64,000 nucleotides of DNA from NCBI RefSeq assembly GCF_038024035.1, contig NZ_CP150664.1, positions 2,170,001 through 2,234,000 of the forward strand, given 5' to 3'. This DNA is from Polaribacter pacificus. GTDB lineage: Bacteria; Bacteroidota; Bacteroidia; Flavobacteriales; Flavobacteriaceae. Below, in pieces: positions 18,812 through 28,427 of this stretch. A program made the translations under genes and the position numbers. Position 1 is the first letter of the stretch; each line of letters opens with the position of its first letter. The notes under the pieces are model-generated. The model was not told the DNA's origin and ran no database searches. It was given only the letters and a program-made list of their open reading frames with translations.

Positions 18812-19906
18812 ATGGAACAACAAATTAACATTTTGATTAGCGGTGGTGGTACAGGAGGACATATCTATCCTGCAATTGCCATTGCCAATGAATTAAAGTT
18901 GAGGTATCCTGAAGCTAATTTTCTATTTGTCGGAGCTAAAGATAAAATGGAAATGGAAAAAGTTCCGCAGGCAGGTTATGCTATTGAAGGTTTGTGGATC
19001 TCTGGAATCCAACGCAAAAAAGTACTTCAAAACCTATCGTTTCCATTTAAGCTAATCAGTAGTTTGTTTAGAGCGAGAACGCTAATTAAAAAGTTTAAAC
19101 CTACCGTTGCAATTGGGACAGGTGGTTTTGCAAGTGGTCCGACATTGTATATGGCGCGACTTATGGGAGTTCCAACGCTGATTCAAGAACAGAACTCATA
19201 TCCAGGAATCACCAATAAACTCTTGGGTAAAAAAGCAGACAAAATCTGTGTTGCTTACAATAACTTAGAGCGTTTTTTTCCAGCAAGCAAAATTCTTAAA
19301 ACGGGGAATCCTGTTCGGCAAGATTTACTGTCAATTTACAGTAAAAAAGAAGAAGGAAAAGACTTTTTTAATTTAAACAATAGCCAAAAAACAGTCCTGG
19401 TTTTGGGAGGCAGTTTAGGGGCTCGTAGAATCAATCAATTAATAGAGAGTCAGTTGAGTTTTTTTGATAGTCAGCAGGTGCAAGTTCTTTGGCAGTGTGG
19501 TAAATTGTATGTGGATGAGTATAAAAAATACAATGAAAATAAATCTGTGCAGGTACACGCGTATTTAAATAGAATGGATTTGGCTTATGCAGCAGCAGAT
19601 TTTATCATTTCGAGGGCTGGAGCAAGTTCTGTTTCAGAATTGTGTATTGTTGGGAAGCCTACAATTTTTATTCCATCTCCAAATGTGGCAGAGGATCATC
19701 AGACTAAAAATGCTCAGGCAATAGAAGACAAGCATGGGGCAATAACAATTAAAGAAGCAGAATTGAGCAATTTTCCAATTGTTTTTGAAACGCTGTTAAA
19801 AGACAAAGGAAAGCAAGAGAGTTTAAGTGAAAATATTCATGAGCTGGCTTTGCCAAATGCGACCAGTGATATTGTGAATGAAATTGAAAAATTAATTAAA
19901 AAATAA
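18812..19906 (+). CDS. murG: UDP-GlcNAc:lipid I N-acetylglucosaminyltransferase MurG
   Basis: 364 residues, peripheral membrane GT-B enzyme that forms lipid II. Signatures: [12 protein letters not shown] (10-21), GTGGFASGP near residue 105, QEQNSYPGI near 127 and the donor-site [10 protein letters not shown] near 267. The 48-bp gap after ftsW is the largest within this part of the cluster; I see no terminator in it. Confidence 0.97.
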   Translation: MEQQINILISGGGTGGHIYPAIAIANELKLRYPEANFLFVGAKDKMEMEKVPQAGYAIEGLWISGIQRKKVLQNLSFPFKLISSLFRARTLIKKFKPTVAIGTGGFASGPTLYMARLMGVPTLIQEQNSYPGITNKLLGKKADKICVAYNNLERFFPASKILKTGNPVRQDLLSIYSKKEEGKDFFNLNNSQKTVLVLGGSLGARRINQLIESQLSFFDSQQVQVLWQCGKLYVDEYKKYNENKSVQVHAYLNRMDLAYAAADFIISRAGASSVSELCIVGKPTIFIPSPNVAEDHQTKNAQAIEDKHGAITIKEAELSNFPIVFETLLKDKGKQESLSENIHELALPNATSDIVNEIEKLIKK

Positions 19907-19939
19907 GAAGAGCTATTCATAGGCTTAAGAGTGTTAGAA

Positions 19940-21286
19940 ATGAATTTAAAAAACATCCATAATGTTTATTTTATCGGTGCAGGCGGCATTGGCATGAGTG
20001 CCCTTGCTCGTTATTTTGCTGCGCAGGGAAAACAAGTTGCGGGTTATGATAAAACAAGTTCAGAAATCACAGAATCTTTAGCGCTTTTAGGGGTTAAAAT
20101 CCATTTTGATGATGCAGTAGCCAATATTCCAATTTCTTTTCTAGATAGCAAAGAAACTTTGGTAGTGTATACGCCTGCAATTTCAAAAGACAATCTTGAA
20201 TTGGGTTATTTTATGTCGATGGGATACGCTGTTTTAAAGCGATCAGAAGTCCTTGGGATTATTACAAAGAACTCATTTTGTTTGGCTGTAGCTGGGACTC
20301 ACGGAAAGACCACTACCTCTTCTATTTTAGGGCATATTATGCAGCCGAGTGGTGCAACTGCTTTTTTAGGAGGTATATCTGAAAATTATCAATCAAATTT
20401 AATTTTGGGGGCAGATAAGCTCAGTGTGGTTGAGGCAGATGAGTTTGATCGTTCATTTTTACAATTGGCGCCAAACATTGCTTGTATAACGTCTATGGAT
20501 GCCGATCATCTGGATATTTATAAAAATCCAGAAGCCTTAAATACATCTTTTGTAGATTTTTCAAACAAAGTAACAGATACCTTAATCGTTGCAAAAGGAT
20601 TGCCAATTAAAGGTTTAACCTATGCTATTGATGAAGAATCTGATTACAGAGCTTTTCATGTGCGAATCGAAAATGGGGCTTATGTATTTGATGTACAAAC
20701 ACCAACAGAATTAATTTGCGATGTTACGTTTTATTTGCCGGGTAGGCACAATATAATGAATGCTCTAGCCGCTTTGGCCATGGCAGATGTTTATGGTATT
20801 CCTCTACAGCAAATTAAAGCTTCTTTAGCAAGTTTTAAGGGGGTAAGAAGAAGGTTCTCATATGCAATCAAAACGGATGATTTGGTTTTGATTGATGATT
20901 ATGCACATCATCCAACAGAAATAAAAGCCGTTGCTAAAGCAGTGCGAGAACTGTACCCAGAAGAAAAAGTAACCTGTGTTTTTCAGCCTCACTTATTTAG
21001 CAGAACCAGAGATTTTATTGATGATTTTGCAATCGCTTTATCTCAATTTGACAAGCTTTTGTTATTGGATATTTATCCAGCAAGAGAAGAGCCAATAGCG
21101 GGCGTAAATTCAGATTGGTTATTAGAGAAAGTTAGTTTGAATGATAAAAAAATAGTGGCTAAAAAAGATCTTTTGCCAGAGTTGAAAAAAGACGATTCAA
21201 AGATAGTAGTGATGCTTGGAGCAGGAGATATAGGTGTTTTAATTACAGAAGCTGCGAATGCGCTTCAAAAAAAAGAAATAATCTAG
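19940..21286 (+). CDS. murC: UDP-N-acetylmuramate-L-alanine ligase MurC
   Basis: 448 residues. It adds L-Ala to UDP-MurNAc, the first peptide-stem step. N-terminal Rossmann FIGAGGIGMSALA, ATP loop AGTHGKTTTSS near residue 117, DDYAHHPTEI near 316. I take ATG 19940 (MNLKNIHNVYFIG) as the start rather than the in-frame GTG nine bases upstream. Downstream ftsQ begins directly after its stop. Confidence 0.96.
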   Translation: MNLKNIHNVYFIGAGGIGMSALARYFAAQGKQVAGYDKTSSEITESLALLGVKIHFDDAVANIPISFLDSKETLVVYTPAISKDNLELGYFMSMGYAVLKRSEVLGIITKNSFCLAVAGTHGKTTTSSILGHIMQPSGATAFLGGISENYQSNLILGADKLSVVEADEFDRSFLQLAPNIACITSMDADHLDIYKNPEALNTSFVDFSNKVTDTLIVAKGLPIKGLTYAIDEESDYRAFHVRIENGAYVFDVQTPTELICDVTFYLPGRHNIMNALAALAMADVYGIPLQQIKASLASFKGVRRRFSYAIKTDDLVLIDDYAHHPTEIKAVAKAVRELYPEEKVTCVFQPHLFSRTRDFIDDFAIALSQFDKLLLLDIYPAREEPIAGVNSDWLLEKVSLNDKKIVAKKDLLPELKKDDSKIVVMLGAGDIGVLITEAANALQKKEII

Positions 21287-22006
21287 ATGAAAAAGGCTTT
21301 AAGTTATATTGTTTTTGTCTTGCTTTTTACAAGTTTGATTTTTTTGTTCGGCTTTTCTTCTCGAAGAAATTCAGAAAAGAAAGTGAAGCAAATTTCGATT
21401 GAATTTGCAGATGGATTTAAAGAATTTTTAACTCAAGAAATGGTTGATAAATTGTTAATACAAAATCAGGAACCTGTTCAAAACAAAGCAAAATCTATCA
21501 TAGATTTACAAGAGATAGAACATACAGTAGTTTCTAACCCGTTTATTGAGAGCGCCAGTGTGTATTTAACAATCGATGGCTTGTTAAAAGCACGCGTAAA
21601 ACAGCGCACTCCTATTGCTCGGGTTTATTCGGGTGGTGATATGTATTATCTTGATAAAGAAGGGGTGAGAGTGCCCTTGTCTAATCATTATTCTGCAAGA
21701 GTTCTTCTGGTAACAGGTCAATTTGAAGCAGAAGATGATCAAGAAATTAAAAGCTTTGTTCAGCGAATTTTAGCAGATGATTTTTTGAAAAAAGAAATCA
21801 TAGGTCTGCATAAAACGCAGAAAAATGAGTGGGTGTTAGACACTCGAATCGGAAATCAAAAGATCGAGTTTGGCTCTTTAGAGAGAATTTCAGTAAAATT
21901 TAAAAAGCTAAAAGCGTTTTACAATACAACCTTTGAAGATCAAACGATCAATAAGTATCGAACAATAAATTTAAAATATCACAACCAAGTTGTGTGCACA
22001 AAATAA
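21287..22006 (+). CDS. ftsQ: Cell division protein FtsQ-like (POTRA domain)
   Basis: 239 residues: short cytoplasmic N-terminus, transmembrane helix ~5-24, then a periplasmic POTRA/beta domain (segment IEHTVVSNPFIESASVYLTIDGLLKARVKQRTPIARV is characteristic in pattern, residues ~82-118). FtsQ recruits the FtsBL complex. Abuts murC; ftsA begins 8 bp after its stop. Confidence 0.9.
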   Translation: MKKALSYIVFVLLFTSLIFLFGFSSRRNSEKKVKQISIEFADGFKEFLTQEMVDKLLIQNQEPVQNKAKSIIDLQEIEHTVVSNPFIESASVYLTIDGLLKARVKQRTPIARVYSGGDMYYLDKEGVRVPLSNHYSARVLLVTGQFEAEDDQEIKSFVQRILADDFLKKEIIGLHKTQKNEWVLDTRIGNQKIEFGSLERISVKFKKLKAFYNTTFEDQTINKYRTINLKYHNQVVCTK

Positions 22007-22014
22007 TTACAGCA

Positions 22015-23370
22015 ATGGAGAACAATAAAATATCAGTTGGTTTAGATATTGGAACAACCAAGATTGTTGCCATGATTGGACGTAAAAACGAGTACAACAA
22101 GTTAGAGATTTTGGGTATTGGTAAGGCTAAAAGCTTGGGTGTAAAACGTGGGGTAGTAAGTAATATTACCCAAACTATTCAATCAATACAGCAAGCTGTC
22201 GAGGAGGCAGAAAGTGTTTCTGGTCATAAAATTGAAGAGGTTGTGGTTGGAATTGCAGGACAGCATATCCGTAGTTTACATCACAGTGATTATATCACCA
22301 GAGAGAACTCAGATGAAGTTATTGATGAAGCTGATATAGATAATTTGGTTAATCAAGTACACAAATTAGTGATGTTGCCTGGAGAAGAAATAATCCATGT
22401 ATTACCTCAGGAGTTTAAAGTAGATAGTCAGGGTGAAATTAAAGAACCAGTAGGGATGTATGGAGGCCGACTAGAGGCTAATTTCCATGTAGTAGTGGGG
22501 CAAGTTTCATCAATTCGAAATATTGGAAGATGTGTAAAAAGCGCAGGTTTAGATCTTTTTAAAATTACTCTAGAACCTTTGGCATCAGCCGCGGCTGTTT
22601 TGAGTCAAGAAGAAAAAGAAGCAGGTGTTGCTTTGATTGATATAGGAGGAGGAACTACAGATTTGGCTATTTTTAAAGATGGAATTATTAGACATACGGC
22701 TGTTATTCCATTTGGAGGAAATGTCATAACAGAAGATATTAAAGAGGGCTGTTCAATTATTGAAAAGCAAGCAGAATTGTTAAAGATTAAGTTTGGATCA
22801 GCTTGGCCAGGTGAAAATAAAGAAACAGAAATAGTTTCGATACCTGGATTGAGAGGTAGAGAGCCTAAAGAAATTACTTTAAAAAATCTCTCTAAAATAA
22901 TTCATGCACGAGTTCAAGAAATTATTGAGCATGTTTATTTAGAAATTAAGAATTACGGACATGAAACCGCAAAAGGGAAACTTATTGGTGGGATTGTGTT
23001 AACTGGTGGTGGAGCGCAGCTAAAACACTTACGTCAATTAGTTGAGTATATTACTGGAATGGATGCTAGAATAGGTTATCCTAATGAACATTTGGCGGGA
23101 GATTCTGATGATGCTTTGTCTAGCCCAGCATATGCGACAGCAGTTGGATTGTTAATGGAAGGCTTAGAAAAAGGAACCAAGCAACAGCAAGAAGAAGATG
23201 CCTTAAAAGCAGCAGAAGAAGCTTTGGCTGAAGAAGAAAATGAACTTGCTGATACAGATCAAAAAGAAGTAGAAAAACAGGTGTCAGAAGAGCCTTCTAA
23301 ACCTAGAGGGAAATCATTTTTTGACAAATTTACTGAGCGGTTTAAAGATTTTTTAGACAACGCTGAGTAA
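22015..23370 (+). CDS. ftsA: Cell division protein FtsA
   Basis: 451 residues, actin-fold ATPase that anchors FtsZ to the membrane. Phosphate-1 motif VGLDIGTTKI near residue 10, SHS2/1C insertion (residues ~85-160), phosphate-2 LIDIGGGTTDLAIF near 206, adenosine motif VLTGGGAQLK near 325. A charged linker (EEDALKAAEEALAEEENE, residues ~395-425) leads to a C-terminal amphipathic segment (SFFDKFTERFKDFLDN) that is the likely membrane anchor. Start at ATG 22015; a start at 21994 would overlap ftsQ and add residues before the family N-terminus. Confidence 0.96.
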   Translation: MENNKISVGLDIGTTKIVAMIGRKNEYNKLEILGIGKAKSLGVKRGVVSNITQTIQSIQQAVEEAESVSGHKIEEVVVGIAGQHIRSLHHSDYITRENSDEVIDEADIDNLVNQVHKLVMLPGEEIIHVLPQEFKVDSQGEIKEPVGMYGGRLEANFHVVVGQVSSIRNIGRCVKSAGLDLFKITLEPLASAAAVLSQEEKEAGVALIDIGGGTTDLAIFKDGIIRHTAVIPFGGNVITEDIKEGCSIIEKQAELLKIKFGSAWPGENKETEIVSIPGLRGREPKEITLKNLSKIIHARVQEIIEHVYLEIKNYGHETAKGKLIGGIVLTGGGAQLKHLRQLVEYITGMDARIGYPNEHLAGDSDDALSSPAYATAVGLLMEGLEKGTKQQQEEDALKAAEEALAEEENELADTDQKEVEKQVSEEPSKPRGKSFFDKFTERFKDFLDNAE

Positions 23371-23417
23371 AAGATAAAGAACAGATAGTATAATCACATT
23401 AAAAGAATAGAATAATT

Positions 23418-25334
23418 ATGAGCGAAGAATTTGACAGCATTTCATTCGACATGCCAAAATCACAATCCAATGCCATTAAGGTAATTGGTGTCGGAGGTGG
23501 AGGTAGCAATGCCGTAAATCACATGTTCCAACAAGATATTAGAGGAGTAGATTTTGTGATTTGTAACACAGATGCCCAGGCCTTAGAAAATAGTCCAGTA
23601 CCTAATAAAATTCAATTAGGAGCTGATCTAACTTCGGGATTAGGTGCGGGTGCAAATCCAGAAATTGGAGAAAAAGCAGCCGAAGAAAGCATAAAAGAGA
23701 TTCAGCAAATGTTAAGCACTCAGACCAAGATGGTTTTTATCACTGCAGGAATGGGTGGAGGTACCGGTACAGGAGCTGCTCCAATTATTGCTAAAATAGC
23801 CAAAGACATGGATATTTTAACGGTAGGAATCGTTACCATGCCTTTTCAATTTGAAGGAAGAATGCGCTCAAAGCAAGCGCAAATTGGGATTGATACGCTT
23901 CGTGATAATGTAGATTCTTTAATCGTGATTAACAATAACAAACTAAGAGAAGTTTATGGAAATCTTGGTTTTAAAGCTGGTTTTTCTAAAGCAGATGAGG
24001 TCTTGTCAACCGCAGCTAGAGGAATTGCAGAAGTAATTACACATCACTATAAGCAAAATATAGATTTACACGATGCAAAGACAGTACTATCTAACAGTGG
24101 AACTGCTATTATGGGTTCTGCAAAAGAAGATGGTAAAACACGTGCTAAAAATGCGATTATCAAAGCCTTGGATTCTCCATTGTTAAATGACAATAAAATT
24201 ACTGGTGCAAAGAATGTGCTGTTGTTGATTGTGTCTGGAGTAAATGAGGTTACCTTAGATGAAATAGGAGAAATTAATGACCACATCCAAATAGAAGCAG
24301 GTTATGATGCAAACATCATTATGGGTATTGGAGAGGATGATTCTCTTGGAGATGCCATTTCTGTTACTGTTGTGGCTACTGGTTTTGCAGCAGATCAACA
24401 AGGGGCGATTACCAATACAGAAGTTAGAAAAATTATTCATACACTAGAAGACGAGCAAAAAGCAACCTACGATTTTTCTGAGACTTCAGTTCAAAAATCC
24501 TCTTTATTAGATGAGCCGATTAGCAGTTTGCCAACCAAAGAGAAAATTGTACATGTATTAGAAGAAGAAGTTGAAGAGCCAAGAGAGCCTTTAGTTGCTA
24601 CAACAGCAGCTATAGAAAATATTGATGTTGTTTTTGAAGAGATTTCTGTTGATACAGTATCAGAAGATGATTTTATTATCACAGATGCAATTCCGCAAGT
24701 AGAGAATACTCCTGAGATAAAGGAAGAGGAGCCTGTGCAATTGCAAGCAGATTTATTATTTGATTTGCCTTTAAATAGCTATGAAGAAATTAAGGCAGAG
24801 CCAAAAGAAATAAAACGCTTTGATTTGTCTATTGACGATGTAAATGATATTGAGGTGCACGATGCTATAGAAATAGTTGCCAAGAAAACTGAAGTAGTTG
24901 AAAAGCGTTATGTCTTAGAAGATTTTGACTCACAACCTACGATCGGAAAAAGTTCTACCCCAAAACAAACCAAAGAACTTGTTTTGGAAGAAGAAGAGAT
25001 GAACTTTGAGGTAAAAACCAAAGAGGTTCCAAATGTAAATGAGATTGAAACAATTTCTGATGAGATCTCTCCTTTAAGTTTGACAATTTCTGAGTTAGAG
25101 AAGACTGCAGAAATGAGAAAGCAAAAAATGAAAGGATTTAACTATAAGTTTTCAGATCAGGTTCATAAGAATATTGATGAGATTGAGCGCCAACCAGCAT
25201 ATAAGAGATTGGGTGTAGATTTGGATGAGGTTAACTCTGATCTAAGCAAATCTAGAACCACGTTAAGTACTGATGCAAGTGATGAAGTTCAGTTAAGATC
25301 AAATAATTCTTTTTTACACGATAATGTAGATTAG
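23418..25334 (+). CDS. ftsZ: Cell division protein FtsZ with long acidic C-terminal tail
   Basis: 638 residues. Tubulin-like GTPase forming the Z ring. GTP-binding GGGTGTG at 113-119, the N-terminal [15 protein letters not shown] and the T7-loop region are intact. The GTPase core ends near residue 330; the remaining ~300 residues are acidic, low in hydrophobic clusters and probably disordered, much longer than the ~60-residue linker of E. coli FtsZ. A conserved-looking block rich in basic residues ([13 protein letters not shown]) lies near residue 570. Last gene of the dcw cluster; a terminator follows at 25361-25389. Confidence 0.97.
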   Translation: MSEEFDSISFDMPKSQSNAIKVIGVGGGGSNAVNHMFQQDIRGVDFVICNTDAQALENSPVPNKIQLGADLTSGLGAGANPEIGEKAAEESIKEIQQMLSTQTKMVFITAGMGGGTGTGAAPIIAKIAKDMDILTVGIVTMPFQFEGRMRSKQAQIGIDTLRDNVDSLIVINNNKLREVYGNLGFKAGFSKADEVLSTAARGIAEVITHHYKQNIDLHDAKTVLSNSGTAIMGSAKEDGKTRAKNAIIKALDSPLLNDNKITGAKNVLLLIVSGVNEVTLDEIGEINDHIQIEAGYDANIIMGIGEDDSLGDAISVTVVATGFAADQQGAITNTEVRKIIHTLEDEQKATYDFSETSVQKSSLLDEPISSLPTKEKIVHVLEEEVEEPREPLVATTAAIENIDVVFEEISVDTVSEDDFIITDAIPQVENTPEIKEEEPVQLQADLLFDLPLNSYEEIKAEPKEIKRFDLSIDDVNDIEVHDAIEIVAKKTEVVEKRYVLEDFDSQPTIGKSSTPKQTKELVLEEEEMNFEVKTKEVPNVNEIETISDEISPLSLTISELEKTAEMRKQKMKGFNYKFSDQVHKNIDEIERQPAYKRLGVDLDEVNSDLSKSRTTLSTDASDEVQLRSNNSFLHDNVD

Positions 25335-25360
25335 TAAAGAAATAATAGCCAATAAACTTT

Positions 25361-25389
25361 AAAAATTCCTGAGAAATCAGGAATTTTTT
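25361..25389 (+). terminator. Rho-independent terminator after ftsZ
   Basis: Stem AAAAATTCCTGA / TCAGGAATTTTTT around a GAAA loop, ending in a T run. It closes the dcw cluster just before the yqeY promoter. Confidence 0.85.
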
Positions 25390-25394
25390 ATGTG

Positions 25395-25402
25395 TATATT
25401 TG
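25395..25402 (+). promoter_or_regulatory. yqeY promoter -7 box
   Basis: TATATTTG, a perfect TAnnTTTG, 19 bases before the ATG at 25422 and directly after the ftsZ terminator. Confidence 0.6.
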
Positions 25403-25421
25403 CAATATAAAAACACAAAAC

Positions 25422-25874
25422 ATGAGTTTGCAAACCCAATTAATGGATCAAATGAAAACGGCAATGAAAGCCAAGGATACTGTTGCTTTACAAGCTTTGA
25501 GAGCTGTAAAGTCTGCTATTTTATTAGCAAAAACAGAGTCTGGTGCTACAGAAGAATTGACCGAAGAACAGGAGTTGAAAATTCTACAGAAACAAGTTAA
25601 ACAAAGAAAGGATAGTGCAGCTGTATATGTAGAACAAGGTCGTGAAGACTTAGCTAAACCAGAATTGGAAGAAGCAGCTATTATCGAACAATTTTTACCA
25701 GAAGCACTTTCTGAAGAAGCTATTGAAGCAGTTGTAATTGCAACGATTCAAAAGACAGGTGCAGAAGGCATGAAAGATATGGGTAAAGTAATGGGTATGG
25801 TCTCTAAAGAATTAGCAGGACAAGCCGATGGAAAAACCATTTCTACCTTGGTTAAAAAGAATTTAGCCTCATAA
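25422..25874 (+). CDS. GatB/YqeY domain protein
   Basis: 150 residues. YqeY-type protein related to the helical tail domain of the GatB subunit of tRNA amidotransferase; molecular function not settled. Pattern MKAKDTVALQALRAVKSAI near the N-terminus and YVEQGREDLAKPELEEAAIIEQFLP in the middle are typical. Start at ATG 25422 (MSLQTQLMDQMK), since earlier in-frame codons fall in the -7 box. tRNA-Arg begins 14 bp after its stop, so both may share a transcript. Confidence 0.92.
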   Translation: MSLQTQLMDQMKTAMKAKDTVALQALRAVKSAILLAKTESGATEELTEEQELKILQKQVKQRKDSAAVYVEQGREDLAKPELEEAAIIEQFLPEALSEEAIEAVVIATIQKTGAEGMKDMGKVMGMVSKELAGQADGKTISTLVKKNLAS

Positions 25875-25887
25875 AAATAAATTTACT

Positions 25888-25961
25888 GGCTCCGTAGTTC
25901 AACTGAATAGAATATCAGATTTCGGCTCTGAGGGTTGCAGGTTTGAATCCTGCCGGAGTCA
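25888..25961 (+). tRNA. tRNA-Arg (anticodon TCG)
   Basis: Cloverleaf by eye: acceptor GGCTCCG / CGGAGTC (one G-T), anticodon stem TCAGA / TCTGA with loop TTTCGGC giving anticodon TCG, and T arm around GGTTTGAATCC. Discriminator A. A 17-bp terminator stem follows at 25966. Confidence 0.93.
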
Positions 25962-25965
25962 CAAT

Positions 25966-26028
25966 AAAACAAAAAACCAGACGTCAAATCAAGCTCGCTT
26001 GAATTTGTAAGTCTGGTTTTTTGTTTTT
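25966..26028 (+). terminator. Double-hairpin terminator after tRNA-Arg
   Basis: A 17-bp perfect stem (25966-25982 with 26011-26027), whose 3' arm contains the T-rich run, encloses a second small hairpin (CAAG...CTTG core). The outer A/T-rich base makes it work on either strand. Confidence 0.85.
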
Positions 26029-26033
26029 CAAAA

Positions 26034-26487
26034 CGGACGCCAAAGGATCAACGACCGAAGGGAGTTAATCCTAGTCCGTTTTGATATTGAGATGTGTTTG
26101 CGGACACCAAAGGATCAACGACCGAAGGGAGTTAATCCTAGTCCGTTTTGATATTGAGATGTGTTTGCGGACGCCAAAGGATCAACGACCGAAGGGAGTT
26201 AATCCTAGTCCGTTTTGATATTGAGATGTGTTTGCGGACACCAAAGGATCAACGACCGAAGGGAGTTAATCCTAGTCCGTTTTGATATTGAGATGTGTTT
26301 GCGGACGCCAAAGGATCAACGACCGAAGGGAGTTAATCCTAGTTCGTTTTGATATTGAGATGTGTTTGCGGACGCCAAAGGATCAACGACCGAAGGGAGT
26401 TAATCCTAGTTCGTTTTGATATTGAGATGTGTTTACGGACGCCAAAGGATCAACGACCGAAGGGAGTTAATCCTAGTCCGTTTTGAT
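26034..26487. repeat. Tandem array of seven 67-bp hairpin-forming repeats
   Basis: Units begin at 26034, 26101, 26168, 26235, 26302, 26369 and 26436; the last is cut after ~52 bp. Each unit starts with CGGACRCCAAAGGATCAAC and contains GTTAATCCTAGTYCG, which are inverted complements: the AGGATCAAC/GTTAATCCT and CGGAC/GTCCG arms form a long stem, extended by AAAA/TTTT flanks. A 15-17-bp AT-rich linker separates hairpins. Copies 1 and 3, and copies 2 and 4, share the same base at position 6, pointing to a dimer duplication. Copies 5 and 6 carry GTTCG, which keeps pairing by wobble. No coding frame spans it. Confidence 0.93.
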
Positions 26488-26488
26488 C

Positions 26489-26518
26489 TAGACCATTTTA
26501 ATTTATTAAAATGGTCTA
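26489..26518. terminator. Inverted repeat closing the array
   Basis: Perfect 13-bp arms (TAGACCATTTTAA / TTAAAATGGTCTA) with a 4-base loop, abutting the last 67-bp unit. It has no long T run outside the stem, so terminator function for the minus-strand DUF2200 gene is likely but not certain. Confidence 0.55.
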
Positions 26519-26569
26519 TGTAACCCGTATGAAACTAGTACTATACCCAAGAAATTTCTACAGCGTATT

Positions 26570-26920
26570 TTAACCCCTTAAAATCTTCTCTATTTTTCTT
26601 CCTCTAGCCAATTCATCAATAAGTTTGTCTAGATATCGAATCTTTTGCATTAAAGGATCTTCTATTTCTTCTACCCGGTGGCCACAAATCACCCCCGTTA
26701 TTTTAGACACATTCGTATTGATTTGAGGACACTGATCAAAGAAGTTTTCAAAATCAGTTTTTGCATCTAAATGTTTTTGCAGCTTCTCTTGATCGTAACC
26801 AGTAAGCCAGCAAATAATTAAATCTACTTCTTCTTTAGTTCGACCCTTTTTCTCGGCCTTTTCTACATAGTGAGGATAGACACCTGCAAAAGAGGTGGTG
26901 AAGATTCTATGTTTTTTCAT
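26570..26920 (-). CDS. DUF2200 domain protein
   Basis: 116 residues, soluble. The pattern [30 protein letters not shown] followed by IICWLTGY matches the DUF2200 family as I know it (described here by pieces, residues 4-47). Function unknown. ATG lies 9 bp after the stop of the ChaN-like gene, so they are likely cotranscribed; the link between the two functions is unclear. Confidence 0.85.
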   Translation of the reverse strand: MKKHRIFTTSFAGVYPHYVEKAEKKGRTKEEVDLIICWLTGYDQEKLQKHLDAKTDFENFFDQCPQINTNVSKITGVICGHRVEEIEDPLMQKIRYLDKLIDELARGRKIEKILRG

Positions 26921-26929
26921 TTAGCTAAC

Positions 26930-27814
26930 TTATCTTTTTGTCTGTGTCATTGAGTCTGCAACTACAATGGTGTAATTTGAGATTGTTGCTTTTTCTTCAT
27001 CGGTCATTTTATCCCACTCTGCTTGCATTACTGTTGTTATTGATCCTATTTTTAAGCCAGGTTTTATTTTGTTAATCCACCAGATGATTCCTTGATTGTA
27101 ATTAGAATGGTAAGAACCTTCAAAATGTAATAATAAATCTCCTTCGCTAAAATTCTTTAATGAAAAATAAGCCATAGTAGCGTCTTTTGCAGCTTGTGCC
27201 GTTTGAATGTTTAACATGTTTGGTGGTACATGACCTCCCATTTTGCTAGCCATTTCTGCATAGGCTTTTACTGTTGGATCAAAAAGATTTTCTAAGTCTG
27301 GACCAATTAAAGCCAATGCTTCTGGGCTTAATTCTTTTAAGGCACCCATTCCTTTTTTATTGATCATGGCAGCATACCTTCTCGGGATATTCGTTGCGAT
27401 AAAACGCAATTGTTTTTCTTTAGCAAATTCAACAAGAGGTTTGTAGTCTGTTTGATAATTCCCCCATAATTGGGTGATTTCTGGAAGCATTTTGCTTTCG
27501 TCGTAAAAGCCAGCTAAGTATTCATTTAAAACTAATTGATTGCCGCTTTCAAACATTTCTGCACCAAAAAATAATTTCTCTCCTTTTAGTTCGTGAAAAC
27601 TTTTGGCCATTTCTATCTGCAACCAATGAGAAATTGGGTTGGTGTGGTATTCCCCAAAAAAGACCATGTCATTTTTAGCAAGATCTTTAATCATTTTTTG
27701 GTATTTAACTTGCTTTCCTTTTTGATTGAACAATTGATAGGCCGGTTTGTCTTGAGCAAAAGATGAGCTCATAAAAGTCAATAGTAGGATACTTGTGTAT
27801 AGAATACGCTGCAT
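26930..27814 (-). CDS. ChaN-family haem-binding-like exported protein
   Basis: 294 residues with a signal peptide (about 1-20, cleavage after SSSFA). ChaN proteins bind haem and belong to the Tiki/EreA-like metal-hydrolase superfamily. The signature MVFFGEYHTNPISHWLQ (residues ~52-68) with its Glu and His residues and the ETTF-like GAEMFE segment are present, as is the late LLHFEGSYHSNYNQG. Likely periplasmic, with a role in iron or haem uptake by family analogy. Not obviously a lipoprotein (no lipobox Cys). Confidence 0.85.
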   Translation of the reverse strand: MQRILYTSILLLTFMSSSFAQDKPAYQLFNQKGKQVKYQKMIKDLAKNDMVFFGEYHTNPISHWLQIEMAKSFHELKGEKLFFGAEMFESGNQLVLNEYLAGFYDESKMLPEITQLWGNYQTDYKPLVEFAKEKQLRFIATNIPRRYAAMINKKGMGALKELSPEALALIGPDLENLFDPTVKAYAEMASKMGGHVPPNMLNIQTAQAAKDATMAYFSLKNFSEGDLLLHFEGSYHSNYNQGIIWWINKIKPGLKIGSITTVMQAEWDKMTDEEKATISNYTIVVADSMTQTKR

Positions 27815-27953
27815 GATTTTTGTTTTTTAAAGATTGAAGTTTGGTTACAGAATTCTAATATAGTTAAATTTTAAATAATCAAAGCTGATTTAAATCATAC
27901 AATTAACAGTTTTATAGCTTGATCTTTATATAACAATTTAAACCCAGAGAATT

Positions 27954-28373
27954 ATGAAAAAAAGAGAATTAGTAACTAAGATCATGTCTAATAATTTAAT
28001 CACTGTAAATTTATCAAACAATTTAGTCGAAGCAGAAAAACTATTTAAAGAGTATAGTATCCGTCATATTCCGGTTGTAAATGGAGCTAAAATTATAGGA
28101 ATGTTAAGTCTCACAGATTTGTTGCGAATTAGCTATGTTGATTCTTATGGAGCTGGAGAGAGTGAGGTTGATAGTACTGTGTATAGTGTCTTAACAATAG
28201 GGCAGGTAATGGTAAAAGATATCGTATCGGTTTCTGTAACTCATACCATTAAAGAAGTTGCTGAGATTTTAGCTAAAAATGAATTCCACGCCTTGCCAGT
28301 TTTGGATCAAGATAAATTAGTAGGAATCGTAACAACCACAGATTTGTTACAATATCTATTAGATCAATATTAA
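27954..28373 (+). CDS. CBS-domain protein
   Basis: 139 residues made of two CBS motifs only (about 8-62 and 76-136), each with the HIPVV or HALPVL strand and the TDLL end. Such Bateman modules bind adenosyl ligands and regulate a partner; no partner domain is attached and none is evident next door. Divergent from the ChaN-like gene with 139 bp between. A strong terminator follows at 28381. Confidence 0.88.
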   Translation: MKKRELVTKIMSNNLITVNLSNNLVEAEKLFKEYSIRHIPVVNGAKIIGMLSLTDLLRISYVDSYGAGESEVDSTVYSVLTIGQVMVKDIVSVSVTHTIKEVAEILAKNEFHALPVLDQDKLVGIVTTTDLLQYLLDQY

Positions 28374-28380
28374 TTGTATA

Positions 28381-28413
28381 AAAAAAGCCGAAGCAAATGC
28401 TTCGGCTTTTTTT
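28381..28413. terminator. Bidirectional terminator between CBS gene and rpe
   Basis: AAAAAAGCCGAAGC / GCTTCGGCTTTTTTT hairpin around AAAT, with A and T runs on both sides, between convergent genes. Confidence 0.92.
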
Positions 28414-28427
28414 ATATTTCAATGTTT

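Noticed and set aside
26034..26487. CRISPR array
   Set aside because: The 67-bp units are nearly identical end to end with no variable spacers; this is a tandem repeat, and no cas genes are nearby.
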